This document shows positions 14,388-24,100 of a DNA stretch of 64,000 nt, piece by piece. Positions within the stretch are counted from its first letter, which is position 1. The number at the start of each line of letters is the position of its first letter. Source of the stretch: Anaerocolumna aminovalerica (lineage in GTDB: Bacteria; Bacillota; Clostridia; Lachnospirales; Lachnospiraceae); NCBI RefSeq assembly GCF_900115365.1, contig NZ_FOWD01000014.1, positions 1 to 64,000 on the forward strand, read 5' to 3'. The notes beneath the pieces were generated by a model. It saw only the letters and a program-made list of their open reading frames with translations, had not been told where the DNA came from and did not search any database. Position numbers and translations under genes: made by a program.

Positions 14388-16310
14388 CTACTGGGATAAA
14401 TTATAACTTTCCCATGTTTCGTAAGCAGATTCTAATTCATTTACTAGTTTTTCTTTCTCAATGAAGGCATCTTTTAGGTAATTTATATCAGAATTATGGT
14501 TATCCATTTCTTCTTCCAAATGTTTTAATTTTAATTCCATTTCTTCTATTTCTTTTTCAATGGATTCTATCATTTTTTTCCTTTGAGTATCTTCCTTAGA
14601 TTTATCCGGATTTTCTTTTTTCTTTCTTACTTCTTTTTTTATCTCTTTTTCAACAGTACTTTTCGATAAAAGAGTCGGATTCTTTTCCTTCTGCTTCTTA
14701 ATTTCTTCCAGATAGTAATTGTAGTCTCCGTCGTATTTTTTGAAGCTGCCGTCTTCTATCTCGATTATATTATCAGCTACTTTATTAATAAAGTACCTGT
14801 CATGGGATACAAAAAGTAAGGTTCCTTCGTATTCCATCAACATTTCTTCTAAAACTTCTCTGGAATCTATATCTAAGTGATTGGTAGGCTCGTCTAATAT
14901 CATGAAATTAACTTTTTCAAAGGTGAGGGAACACAGTTTCAGCCTGCTTTTTTCTCCTCCTGATAAATTTTTTATTTTTTTATTAACATCATCTTGATAA
15001 AATAATACTTTTGCCAGTTGCCGTCTGGCTATTTCATAGGTAATATCATATTGTCCCGAAAAGTATTCCAGTATGGTCTGTTCTTCGTCTGCAAATTCTA
15101 CCTGTTGAGGTAAATAGCCTATTTTTACTTGAGAACCTATTTTTATGGAACCGGAATCCGGTTTTAATTCTTCTAAGATTATCTTCAAAAAAGTAGATTT
15201 TCCACTTCCATTTTTTCCGATAATACAAACCCTATTCTGATAAAATATTGTTAAATCAATATTAGAAAATAGTGTTTTATCCTCAAAAGATTTACCGATT
15301 TGCTCCGTATTAAGAACAATGTTTCCTGTCCTTTCTATATTTCCCTGATTAAAACTTACTATTTTTGCATCTAATACCGGTCTGTCATGAACATCTATTT
15401 TTTCCAGACGTTTTTCAAGTTCTTTGGCACGTTTATACATCTTATCGCTGTCACGCATTGCTCCCCAAATTCGGTATCTTTTGATTTGATTTTCCATTTG
15501 TTCAATTTTCTTTTGCTGATTTTGATAATTTTTATAATCAATAAGAAATCTTCTTTCCTTTTCCAGTACATAATAACTGTAATTACCATGATAAATACTG
15601 GCTTTGCTATATTCCAGTTCTATAATTTTATCTACCACATTATCTAAGAAATACCTATCATGGGATATAATAAATACACATCCCTTATAATCTTTTAAAA
15701 AGTTCTCCAACCAACTTATGGTTTCTAAATCCAAATGGTTTGTTGGTTCATCTAACAGTAAAATATCAGGTTCTTCTAAGAGAATTTTTCCTAAAGTAAC
15801 TCTTGTTTTTTCACCACCACTAAGACTTTGAAAAGACATTTCCTTTAAGGCCTCCGTAATTTGAAGTCCTTCTGTAATCTTACTAATTTTCGTTTCTAGT
15901 TCATAGCCACCTTCTAATTCAAAGTGTTCTGATAATCTACCATAGTTATGAATAGCCTTCTCTAATTCACTTCCAGTTAATGTATTAAATTGCATTTCTA
16001 ATTCTTTCATCTTATTTTTAATTAAAAACACATTATCAAAAGCCATGCGAATCACTTCTATTGTCTTAACATTCTCATCATAATCAGGAATCTGATTCAG
16101 ATATCCGATCTTTGCATCTTTCCGAATATTTATATCTCCTTCCTGATAATCTTCCAGTCCCATAAGAATCTTAAAAATAGATGTCTTACCACATCCATTC
16201 TGGCCAATCAAGCCAATTCTTTCGCCTGTTTTAATCTCAAATGAGATTTTTTCAAATATTTTTGTTGCACCGTAATATTTTGCTAAATTATTAATTCCTA
16301 ATTCTATCAT
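14388..16310 (-). CDS. ABC-F family ribosome-binding ATPase (possible antibiotic resistance protein)
   Basis: This is a 640-residue protein with two ABC ATPase domains and no membrane part. The motifs are Walker A GQNGCGKTS and GKNGSGKST, signatures LSGGEKTR and LSGGEKSR, and the Walker B segment DEPTNHLD twice. The interdomain linker is highly charged, and a ~90-residue C-terminal coiled coil follows. ABC-F proteins bind the E site and relieve drug-stalled or peptide-stalled ribosomes. The start at 16310 follows GAGGTTAATTAAA. The frame stays open upstream to GTG at 16376, so the leader peptide frame is fused in-frame here instead of ending in a stop. The attenuator architecture upstream favours a resistance role. 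Confidence 0.85.
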   Translation of the reverse strand: MIELGINNLAKYYGATKIFEKISFEIKTGERIGLIGQNGCGKTSIFKILMGLEDYQEGDINIRKDAKIGYLNQIPDYDENVKTIEVIRMAFDNVFLIKNKMKELEMQFNTLTGSELEKAIHNYGRLSEHFELEGGYELETKISKITEGLQITEALKEMSFQSLSGGEKTRVTLGKILLEEPDILLLDEPTNHLDLETISWLENFLKDYKGCVFIISHDRYFLDNVVDKIIELEYSKASIYHGNYSYYVLEKERRFLIDYKNYQNQQKKIEQMENQIKRYRIWGAMRDSDKMYKRAKELEKRLEKIDVHDRPVLDAKIVSFNQGNIERTGNIVLNTEQIGKSFEDKTLFSNIDLTIFYQNRVCIIGKNGSGKSTFLKIILEELKPDSGSIKIGSQVKIGYLPQQVEFADEEQTILEYFSGQYDITYEIARRQLAKVLFYQDDVNKKIKNLSGGEKSRLKLCSLTFEKVNFMILDEPTNHLDIDSREVLEEMLMEYEGTLLFVSHDRYFINKVADNIIEIEDGSFKKYDGDYNYYLEEIKKQKEKNPTLLSKSTVEKEIKKEVRKKKENPDKSKEDTQRKKMIESIEKEIEEMELKLKHLEEEMDNHNSDINYLKDAFIEKEKLVNELESAYETWESYNLSQ

Positions 16311-16388
16311 TTTAATTAACCTCAATTCTAGCGCTTTATCGCCTTTTAATAACAATAACAATTTGTTCCATAACACAAATCCCGGTTG
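16311..16388 (-). promoter_or_regulatory. Leader cassette copy 3 before the ABC-F gene
   Basis: From CAAC (16388-16385) to the ATG there are 77 bases. They contain the stem ATTTGT/ACAAAT (16380-16361), the core GGCGATAAAGCGCT (16343-16330) and AGAATTGAGGTTAATT. Just upstream, GGTTGAAAAAA and TTCTCAACC form the first stem, as in copy 1. The translated frame FVLWNKLLLLLKGDKALELRL parallels FVLAHKLL..SKGAKAPESRL of copy 1. One base is missing between the first stem and FVL relative to copy 1, so the frame is broken near its beginning. Confidence 0.7.
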
Positions 16389-16422
16389 AGAATATATATT
16401 TTTTCAACCTACCTATAAACGC

Positions 16423-16456
16423 AAAAAAACCCAAAGCCAATAAGCTTTGGGTTTTT
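16423..16456 (-). terminator. Intrinsic terminator inside the ABC-F mRNA leader (attenuator)
   Basis: On the minus strand AAAAACCCAAAGC pairs perfectly with GCTTTGGGTTTTT around a 6-base loop and runs into seven T residues. It lies between the 42-codon leader ORF and the ABC-F start, about 115 bases before the latter. A full terminator in the leader of its own gene is the hallmark of conditional termination. Confidence 0.85.
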
Positions 16457-16528
16457 AATGTATCACTAATAATTCTTAGCTTCCATTATCAAACATATCA
16501 AATATAGTGAATGTGTGTTATCACTTCT

Positions 16529-16657
16529 TTATGATTTCTCCAAAATTCTTATATGGTTTCTATAAAATCTATTAAATTTGGACGCACCTATCCCCTTAAC
16601 GAAAAATGTTGCGATCATAATAGATTCTAATTTTACCCATTTAAGAATATTATTCAT
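16529..16657 (-). CDS. 42-codon leader ORF of the ABC-F attenuator
   Basis: ATG at 16657-16655, TAA at 16531-16529, preceded by GAAAGG about 9 bases upstream. The basic product begins MNNILKWVKLESIMIATFFV and ends in YRNHIRILEKS. It lies directly after a strong promoter and before the intrinsic terminator. In known ABC-F and methylase attenuators a drug-stalled ribosome on such an ORF changes mRNA folding and lets transcription continue. Translation here is inferred from position, ribosome binding site and reading frame. Confidence 0.55.
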   Translation of the reverse strand: MNNILKWVKLESIMIATFFVKGIGASKFNRFYRNHIRILEKS

Positions 16658-16691
16658 TACAAAATTACCTTTCAAAATATAATATAGTTAC

Positions 16692-16720
16692 ATATTATGC
16701 TATATTTCTATTTAAGTCAA
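16692..16720 (-). promoter_or_regulatory. Promoter of the ABC-F attenuator transcript
   Basis: TTGACT (16720-16715), 17 bases, TAATAT (16697-16692). It is about 35 bases upstream of the leader ORF start and nearly 400 bases upstream of the ABC-F start, which makes the long leader real rather than a spacer. Confidence 0.75.
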
Positions 16721-16778
16721 GTATGTTTTAATTTTTACCATATTAGCAGATTATAGGCTAGTCTGTTTTTTAGCCCTG

Positions 16779-17486
16779 TTAAATAACCATTTTCCAACTG
16801 GATTGATTTAGCCAGTGTTTACGTTGTTCATAATCCGGAAGTATCTTCCCTACCAAACGCCAAAATGACCTGTCGTGATTTAAGTGAACCATATGGCACA
16901 TTTCATGAACTACAACATAGTCAATGGAGTCCATTGGTGCCATTGCCAGTTTCCAGTTAAAAGTCAGTTGCAATTTGGAGTCGCAGGTTCCCCAATTGCT
17001 TTTGTTATCGGAAATCCGGATGGAACGTGGCTTCATTTTAAAATTGCTTTGATATAATTTAATTCTTTTTTCTACCAAGGTCTTACATTGCTGATAATAA
17101 AACCGCTTCAGCGCCTGCTTTATTCTGTCGTCTTCTTGTTCTCTAACATATAGATGTAGTTTATCATCTTCCAATAATACATAATCTTGCTTTATATTTT
17201 CATCAATTGTAATGATGATAGGATAGGATTTTCCTAAATAAAGAAAGGTTTCACCCTCATTATAAACCTTTTCTTTAAATCCATTTGTTCTTTCCTTTTG
17301 CTCTTTTGATTTGGCCTGAATCCAATCCCATTTTGATTCTAATAAATGTCTGATACTTTCCTGTGAGGTTCCCTTAGGCACCCTTAATTCAATATGTCCA
17401 TATATATCAATATAGATTCCCATGGTCTTTCGTTTTTTAAATATTATATTGTAATCTACTGTTTCATTTTTATACTCATGTATCAT
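16779..17486 (-). CDS. YgjP-like metallopeptidase domain protein (DUF45/M48 type)
   Basis: The protein is 235 residues long. The C-terminal half has the zinc motif HEMCHMVHLNH (HExxH plus a third histidine; around residues 190-200) followed by FWRLVGKILPDYEQRKHWL, which is the standard YgjP/DUF45 pattern. The segment NKSNWGTCDSKLQLTFNWKL just before it is equally conserved. Such proteins sit next to restriction-modification or DNA repair genes in some genomes, but their substrate is unknown. It is the first gene after the AmmeMemoRadiSam pair on the same strand, about 50 bases away. Confidence 0.8.
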   Translation of the reverse strand: MIHEYKNETVDYNIIFKKRKTMGIYIDIYGHIELRVPKGTSQESIRHLLESKWDWIQAKSKEQKERTNGFKEKVYNEGETFLYLGKSYPIIITIDENIKQDYVLLEDDKLHLYVREQEDDRIKQALKRFYYQQCKTLVEKRIKLYQSNFKMKPRSIRISDNKSNWGTCDSKLQLTFNWKLAMAPMDSIDYVVVHEMCHMVHLNHDRSFWRLVGKILPDYEQRKHWLNQSSWKMVI

Positions 17487-17534
17487 ATACTGTCTCTTTT
17501 CATTACCTTCCTAAATCAATTCATTGCTCAATCC

Positions 17535-18365
17535 CTAACAATTACCTTCAAAAACAAAGTTTAAAGATTCCCTGGCTATATCTGCCAGTTTATACACAGA
17601 ACTTACTTCTGTTGCGTTTCTATTCAACATCTTGTATCGGGGGAAAAACCTTGTTAAATGAAGGGGTATGTCTTTACTTACAGAAGCTATGAATTTTGAC
17701 AAGCTTCTTATTTCTTCTTCACTATCGTTTTCTCCCGGAATGACAAGGGTAGTTATTTCTATATGACTTGTTTTAATAGCCAGTCTGATAAAGTCTTTTA
17801 CCGTCTCCAAAGATCCGCCTATATTATGATAGAATTCTTCTGTAAAGCCTTTTAAATCAATGTTTAGAGCATCAATATACGGGAGAAGTTCTCTCATTGG
17901 TTCCTCACAAAAACAACCATTTGTAACCACTACATTTTTCAGTCCATTTTCCTTTGCCAATATAGCACAATCTCTTATATATTCATAACCAACCAAAGGT
18001 TCGTTGTAAGTATAGGCAATACCAATATTTCCTTTGGTCCTTAGCTCCAATGCCAGCTGAATCAGTTCTTCAGGTGTTACAAATTGAGTATCTAATTCAT
18101 TTTTACCTGCCATAGAAATATCATTATTTTGGCAAAAGGAGCATTTAAAATTACATCCAAAACTTCCCACCGATAATATTTCACTTCCCGGATAGAACAT
18201 TTTAAGAGGCTTCTTTTCAATAGGATCCAATGCAATGCCGGTTATCCTTCCATAATTAATAGCGGTTATTTCACCGTTTACATTGCTTCTTGCCTTACAT
18301 AAGCCAATTTGTCCTTCTGCCAGATTACAATGATGGGGGCATATATTACATACTAATTTGTTCAT
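17535..18365 (-). CDS. amrS: AmmeMemoRadiSam system radical SAM enzyme
   Basis: The protein has 276 residues. CNFKCSFCQN (about residues 70-79) is the CxxxCxxC cluster-binding motif of radical SAM enzymes. The N-terminal CNICPHHCNLAEGQIGLCKA is the extra cysteine-rich segment of this family, which resembles pyruvate formate-lyase activating enzymes. Its start overlaps the stop of the Memo/AMMECR1 gene as ATGA, so the two are translated together. The system is widely conserved across bacteria and archaea, but its reaction has not been established to my knowledge. Confidence 0.85.
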   Translation of the reverse strand: MNKLVCNICPHHCNLAEGQIGLCKARSNVNGEITAINYGRITGIALDPIEKKPLKMFYPGSEILSVGSFGCNFKCSFCQNNDISMAGKNELDTQFVTPEELIQLALELRTKGNIGIAYTYNEPLVGYEYIRDCAILAKENGLKNVVVTNGCFCEEPMRELLPYIDALNIDLKGFTEEFYHNIGGSLETVKDFIRLAIKTSHIEITTLVIPGENDSEEEIRSLSKFIASVSKDIPLHLTRFFPRYKMLNRNATEVSSVYKLADIARESLNFVFEGNC

Positions 18366-19747
18366 TTATGTCTCACCACCTCAAATCTTTCCATCTGATA
18401 GCTTTCGGTTGGTTTGATCCCTGCTTTTTTTAGTGCAATATTAACCTGTTCTTCCGGTGTATTGATTCCTTCCAGGTTTGGCAAGAGCAGGCCTCTTTTA
18501 TAACCATTGGATACGATTACTCCATATTTCTGAGTATCTAGTTCCCTTATGGATTTAATTGGTTCTGAAGCTCCAAGAATATCTACAGAATACTCCAATT
18601 CAGCTAATTCATCGGAACTAACCGGAGAAAAACGAGGGTCCTCTAAACCAGCACTGATTGCATTCTGTATAATTTCATCTGCGATGGAATCTGTAGTGGC
18701 GGCAATAGTTCCAATACAACCTCGAAGCTGGCCCTTCATTTTTAAAGAAACAAATACCCCAGCTTTTTGATTCACCATCTCTTTGGACAAATCCTTTGGC
18801 TTGTCTATTCTTTTGTTATGGAGAATATAACTTTCAAGGGATCTTCTGGCTAATCTCACATATTCATCTTCATTTTCCTTTAGATGGTTTAACCGTTGTT
18901 CCTCTTTCTGTTTATAAATCCGGTCAAAATGCCGCTCATTGTCATCTCCTATAACATCAAATGCTGCTACGGCATAACCTACCCCAAATGGGCCTTCATA
19001 AGAAAGAAGCTGAGATTTTACAGCTTTTCCATCCAATGCTCCGGCCATTATAATAATGGAGCGAAGTCCACATTCCCCAGCATTATGGCAAAAATCCATA
19101 TCAAAGTTCAAAAATGCAAGAAAATCACCATGAGACATTGCCGAAGTAACCTGCCTATCAAATATAGGTCCTTCCTTAGCAAATCCATAAGGTCCATCTT
19201 CCTTTAATCGATGAGATAAATCGCCGCTGGCAATCAGTACTGCTTTTCTGTCTAATTCCTCTGCTGCTTTACTAATACACTTTCCAAATTGATAATGTTC
19301 TTCAAAGGACAAGCCGGATATGGAACAACGGACTACCTTATAATCCTTATAATATTTATTTACAAAATATAATGGTATCATAGTGCCATGATCCAGGGAT
19401 TTCTTCTTTTCTCCCAGAGTTCCTGCTGGTATTCCTTCATTTGCTGCCAGGACAGATAACTTATCCGCCAGTTGGACATCATACTCTGTTTCAAATGATA
19501 CATTAGGCTGCCCAAATTCCCTGAAATCACCCTTTGCACCTTTACCTGGGGAAACATGGATATAGTCTGCATACATAATGGAATGGGGTGTAGTAATCAC
19601 TATGGTATCTGGTTTTAAGTCACCAATTTTTTCAGCTATCTCATCATAAGCCTTAATTGTTTCAGATATTTTGCTTTCTTCTCCCTTACCAATCTCAGGG
19701 ATAATAAGAGGTGGATGAGGAACTATAAATGTATGAATAATTGACAT
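18362..19747 (-). CDS. amrA: AmmeMemoRadiSam protein: Memo/LigB-like domain fused to AMMECR1
   Basis: This is a protein of 461 residues. Residues 1-260 form a class III extradiol-dioxygenase/Memo-like domain (HTFIVPHPPLIIPEIGKGEE with candidate metal-binding histidines; SGDLSHRLKEDGPYG; GECGLRSIIIMAGAL). Residues 285-461 form the AMMECR1 domain with its signature GVFVSLKMKGQLRGCIGT. In many genomes these are separate genes; here they are one polypeptide. The start at 19747 follows GAGGAG; a longer frame to 19777 lacks such a site. The three activities are thus carried by two genes linked by a 4-base overlap. Confidence 0.85.
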   Translation of the reverse strand: MSIIHTFIVPHPPLIIPEIGKGEESKISETIKAYDEIAEKIGDLKPDTIVITTPHSIMYADYIHVSPGKGAKGDFREFGQPNVSFETEYDVQLADKLSVLAANEGIPAGTLGEKKKSLDHGTMIPLYFVNKYYKDYKVVRCSISGLSFEEHYQFGKCISKAAEELDRKAVLIASGDLSHRLKEDGPYGFAKEGPIFDRQVTSAMSHGDFLAFLNFDMDFCHNAGECGLRSIIIMAGALDGKAVKSQLLSYEGPFGVGYAVAAFDVIGDDNERHFDRIYKQKEEQRLNHLKENEDEYVRLARRSLESYILHNKRIDKPKDLSKEMVNQKAGVFVSLKMKGQLRGCIGTIAATTDSIADEIIQNAISAGLEDPRFSPVSSDELAELEYSVDILGASEPIKSIRELDTQKYGVIVSNGYKRGLLLPNLEGINTPEEQVNIALKKAGIKPTESYQMERFEVVRHK

Positions 19748-19868
19748 GTAAAAACTCCTCTCATAATAATATGGCAAAGGTATAAACTTCTCCTATTTTG
19801 GTATAGTATATACAGTCACAGTATTTTCTCAAGACAGTTCTTATGCTCTTGAAATAAAGCCATACCAT

Positions 19869-20177
19869 TTATTCTACACCATAAATATGAAACAAGTTTA
19901 AAAAATTTTCATTAGTCATCTTCTTTGCCAACAGTTGTTTAAAGGTAACCGTATTGGTCTTGTCTTCCTTTCGAAGTTTTTCAATCTTTTCTATAGTTTC
20001 TTCCTGACTTAAGATTAAATATTCATAAAGATCTTCAAACTTTGCAAGTTTATTAATTGCCTCACCGGAATAAACATCGGTACATGCTTTCTCGTTATTG
20101 AAGCCTTGTACCTGCTGTAGGTTTTTACTTTCTGTTATATATACTTTTTTATCAATTTTCTTTGTTAACCGTTCCAT
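19869..20177 (-). CDS. Hypothetical protein with phage-type MERLTKK N-terminus
   Basis: The protein has 102 residues, MERLTKKIDKKVYI at the start and AINKLAKFEDLYEYLILSQE in the middle. Short proteins opening MERLT and containing a KLAxFEDL segment are frequent in Clostridia and often encoded by prophages, where their role is unknown. There is no prophage context here. The C-terminal half is a charged helix. AGGAG precedes the ATG. It may be a domesticated or stray phage gene. Confidence 0.6.
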   Translation of the reverse strand: MERLTKKIDKKVYITESKNLQQVQGFNNEKACTDVYSGEAINKLAKFEDLYEYLILSQEETIEKIEKLRKEDKTNTVTFKQLLAKKMTNENFLNLFHIYGVE

Positions 20178-20396
20178 TATTCCTCCATAAACAAATATAT
20201 TATATTTATTCTAATAACAGGTATCTTGCTGTCATTTCATATATCAGATTCAACTCAAAAGTTCTTACTGTATTCTTTTCTTATTAAAGCCCTTTATAAA
20301 ATGATTATAACAGACTGTAATCTAAATAGCAGTAAAAGTTTTGTATTCATATATTTTATTCCTTATGATTTTGTTCCTTATGATTTATTTCTAAAT

Positions 20397-20436
20397 AAAA
20401 AACCACATTCCTGATAAAGTGTTACCAAGAATGTGG
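20397..20436 (-). terminator. Intrinsic terminator of the 20499-21083 gene
   Basis: On the minus strand CCACATTC (20436-20429) pairs with GAATGTGG (20410-20403), and the hairpin runs into TTTTTT. The 18-base loop is long. The 320-base gap from 20178 to 20498 otherwise holds nothing I can support. Confidence 0.65.
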
Positions 20437-20498
20437 CTTCATTCATATAAGAATTATATTACTTTGCAGTGCTAATTCTGTTTACTGCATCAGCACTA

Positions 20499-21083
20499 TT
20501 ATAATACCTGAATCAAAAATGCAGTTGTTTGGGGGGGAATACTTGCTGTCTGGAAGATTGCATGTTCTACTCTTACCATTTGACCAGGCCTAAGATCTTC
20601 TAATTGAATCATATTACCACGATTGTCTAAAATAATGGTTGAATCGGTAACAACAAATCTCATCTGATCTAACATATCATTGGGATCTCCTGTATAAAGG
20701 AAGCTATTGTCCAGGTCTACCTCTATTATTCTGTCCACTGTAACATCATATGGTATTTCCGAGTTTTTTACTGTTATAATAAATGCATTTGACTGAGGTG
20801 GATAACTTCTTGTCATAATGGAAGAAATTACAGCATCAACTATCATTCCTTCCCTTAAGTCCTGAAATCTTAGATGTCGTCCAAATTGATCTCTTATTCT
20901 GGTACCTCGGCTTACTATTAAGGTAACAATCTGCATATTCATATCGAAGTCTTCCGAAAGACTATAGGAAATTGTTACATAACCGGTTCTATTATCTCTA
21001 TATATATTTTCTATTAATCCATCTTGTATAAAAATAAATATATCATCCCCTGGTGCACCATTAGAATAGTTTACATCATCCAT
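20499..21083 (-). CDS. Beta-rich protein with internal duplication, unknown function
   Basis: The protein is 194 residues long with no signal peptide. Two copies of a ~80-residue unit can be seen. The first contains VSRGTRIRDQFGRHLRFQDL then REGMIVDAVISSIMTRSYPP. The second contains VTDSTIILDNRGNMIQLEDL then RPGQMVRVEHAIFQTASIPP. Both end PPQ(S/T).AF(I/L)I.V. The pattern of a strand, D-x-x-G turn, 'L.DL..G' and another strand recalls DUF5666-type OB-like domains, though I would not assign it. It is monocistronic with its own terminator. Confidence 0.6.
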   Translation of the reverse strand: MDDVNYSNGAPGDDIFIFIQDGLIENIYRDNRTGYVTISYSLSEDFDMNMQIVTLIVSRGTRIRDQFGRHLRFQDLREGMIVDAVISSIMTRSYPPQSNAFIITVKNSEIPYDVTVDRIIEVDLDNSFLYTGDPNDMLDQMRFVVTDSTIILDNRGNMIQLEDLRPGQMVRVEHAIFQTASIPPQTTAFLIQVL

Positions 21084-21184
21084 ATTAAATTCTCTATTTT
21101 TTTATCATTCTTTATATAATATGCTTTTTCGATTCAAATTGTTAATGATATTGTTTTTCCGTCTGATTGGCAAAAGTTACTCTT

Positions 21185-24100
21185 TTATTGCAATTTAATT
21201 AGAAGCTCTCCTGCTTTAACTTGCTGCCCTTCTTTAACTGCTACTTTTTCAACCTTGCCCGAAACAGAAGCTATTACATTGGTTTCCATCTTCATAGCTT
21301 CTATTACTGCAAGACTTTGCCCCTCTTTCACTTCATCTCCTTCTTTTACAAGGACTTTCAGGACAGTTCCCGGAATACTTGCTCCAAGTTCCAGCTTATT
21401 ATCCGGCTCAGCCATCTGTAAGAAATTTTCTGTTCCCTTACCTGAGGTTATGGTGTTTTTATCCTTTATCTTAATTTCTCTTCTAAAGCCATTAACCTCA
21501 AATACAAGATTTCGATTTCCTTCTCCATCGGGCTTTCCAATATTAATTAACTTAATAATTAAAGTCTTACCTTCCTCAATTTCAATTTCACAGGTTTCTC
21601 CTTCGTAGAGGCCATGGAAGAAAATATCACTACCCATCCTGCTAAGATCACCATATTCCATCTTAAACTTAATGTAATCTTCAAATACTTTTGGATACAG
21701 TGCATAAGATAGAACCTGTCTGTGTGTTGGATTAATTCCGTACTTATCCTGGAGATACTTTCTATCCTTTTCAAAATCCTCCGGTGGCAGAAGTTCTCCC
21801 GGTCTGCAAGTAATTGGTTCTTCTCCCTTCAGAACTATTTTTTGAAGTTCTTTCGGGAATCCTCCCTCCGGCTGCCCCATCATTCCTTTAAAATAATCTA
21901 CTACAGAATCGGGATAAGAAAGTTCTTTACCTTTTTCATATATATTTTCTGCAGTTAAATCATTCTTAACCATGAATATGGCTAAATCACCCACCATTTT
22001 GGAAGAAGGAGTAACCTTTACAATATCACCAAGAAGTGTATTGACTTCTTTAAACATTTGCTTTACTTCATTGAATCTGTGGCCAAGTCCGAAGCTCTCT
22101 ACCTGAGGTTTTAAGTTAGAGTATTGTCCCCCCGGAATTTCATATTTATATATTTCAGCAGTTCCCGATTTTAGATCAGATTCAAATTGATTGTATACCG
22201 GTCTTACAGCGCCCCAATAATCACTGATTTTTTGAACGTTATCATTATTAATTCCGGTATCTCTTCCGGTATGTTCTAAAGCAGCAACAATGGAGTTTAA
22301 TGCAGGGCTGCTGGTAAGTCCCGACATGCTGTTAAAAGCTGTATCCGCTATATCCACTCCTGCTTCCGCTGCCATAAGAACAGCAGCAACACCGTTACCA
22401 CTTGTATCATGGGTATGCAAGTGTATTGGTATGGATATTTCTTCTTTTAATGCCTTCACTAATTCATAGGCAGCATATGGTTTTAACAAGGCTGACATAT
22501 CCTTAATCGCAAGAATATGGGCACCCATCCTCTCTATTTCTTTCGCCTTATTCACATAGTACTTTAGATTGTATTTATCTTTGCAATTATCCAGTATATC
22601 ACCAGTGTAGCAGAGAGCAACTTCTGCCACTTTACCTGCCTTAAGTACTTCATCAAGGGCAACTTCCACACCTTTTAACCAGTTCAAAGAATCAAAGATT
22701 CGGAATACATCTATTCCGGAAACTGCTGCCTCTTTTACAAATTCTTTTACTACATTATCCGGATAGTTTTTATAACCTACTGCATTGGCACCACGAAGAA
22801 GCATCTGAAATAACACGTTAGGAATTCTCTTTCTTAATTCCTGCAATCTTTCCCATGGTGACTCATGTAAGAAACGATAAGATACATCAAAGGTTGCACC
22901 TCCCCACATTTCCAGGGAGAACAAATCTTTTCCAAGAACAGAAGTGGGTTTTGCTATCTTTAGCATATCTCTTGTTCTAACTCTTGTTGCCATTAATGAT
23001 TGTTGAGCATCACGCATGGTAGTATCCGTAAGCAGAAGTTTCTTTTGTTCCTTAATCCACTGTGTAAGTCCTTCCGGCCCTCTTTCATCCAATATTTGTT
23101 TGGTTCCCGTTAATTCCTCCGGAATCCGGACTTTAGGAACTACAGGTACATCAAATTCTTTTAATTTACACTTACCTTCATTTACAATCATATCTCCAAG
23201 GTAACTTAATACTCTTAATTCTTTATCTTTTTTGGGAGATATATCTAAAAGTTCCGGGTTCTCTGCAATAAAATTAGTATCGCAGGTGCCTTTTATGAAA
23301 GTATCATGATTTAATACATTGAGAATGAATGAAGCATTGGTTTTTATGCCTGAGATGGTAGTTTCTTTTACGGAACGGGTAGCTTTTCGAATAGCATCTT
23401 CAAAGGTTCTTCCATGAGATATTACCTTTACCAGTAAACTGTCATAGTATGGACTGACAGTTGCTCCGGTAAATCCATTTCCACCATCAAGTCTCACACC
23501 AAAACCAGAAGATGTTCTATATATATCAATCTTTCCGGTATCCGGTGCGAAATTATTCGCCGGGTCTTCTGTAGTAATTCTACATTGTATAGAATAACCC
23601 CTAGGTTTTACATCTTCCTGAGATATAATTCCTATCTCTTTAGAACCCAGTTCATAATCCTGGGCAATGAATAACTGAGCCTGCACAATATCAACTCCGG
23701 TGACCATTTCAGTAACCGTATGTTCCACCTGGATTCTTGGATTCATTTCTATAAAATAATGGTTCCCATTAACATCTACTAAGAACTCTGCTGTACCTGC
23801 ACTACGGTAATTTACTTGTTTTGCAATTTTAATTGCATCTTCACAGATGGCTTTCCGTTTTTCATCTGAAATAGATATAGCCGGGGTAAATTCAACTACT
23901 TTTTGATGCCTTCTCTGAATGGAGCAATCTCTTTCGTAAAGATGAACAATATTGCCATGATTGTCACCAAGAATCTGTACTTCTATATGTTTTGGCTTCT
24001 CCAAATACTTTTCTATAAATATATCATCAATTCCAAAGGCTTTTTTCGCTTCACTTTTTGCACTATGATAGGAAGGAATCAGTTCTTCTTCGCTATGTAC

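Noticed and set aside
20226-20414. 62-codon plus-strand frame in the gap after the phage-like gene
   Set aside because: AT-rich chance frame without a ribosome binding site, ending in the terminator of the neighbouring gene.
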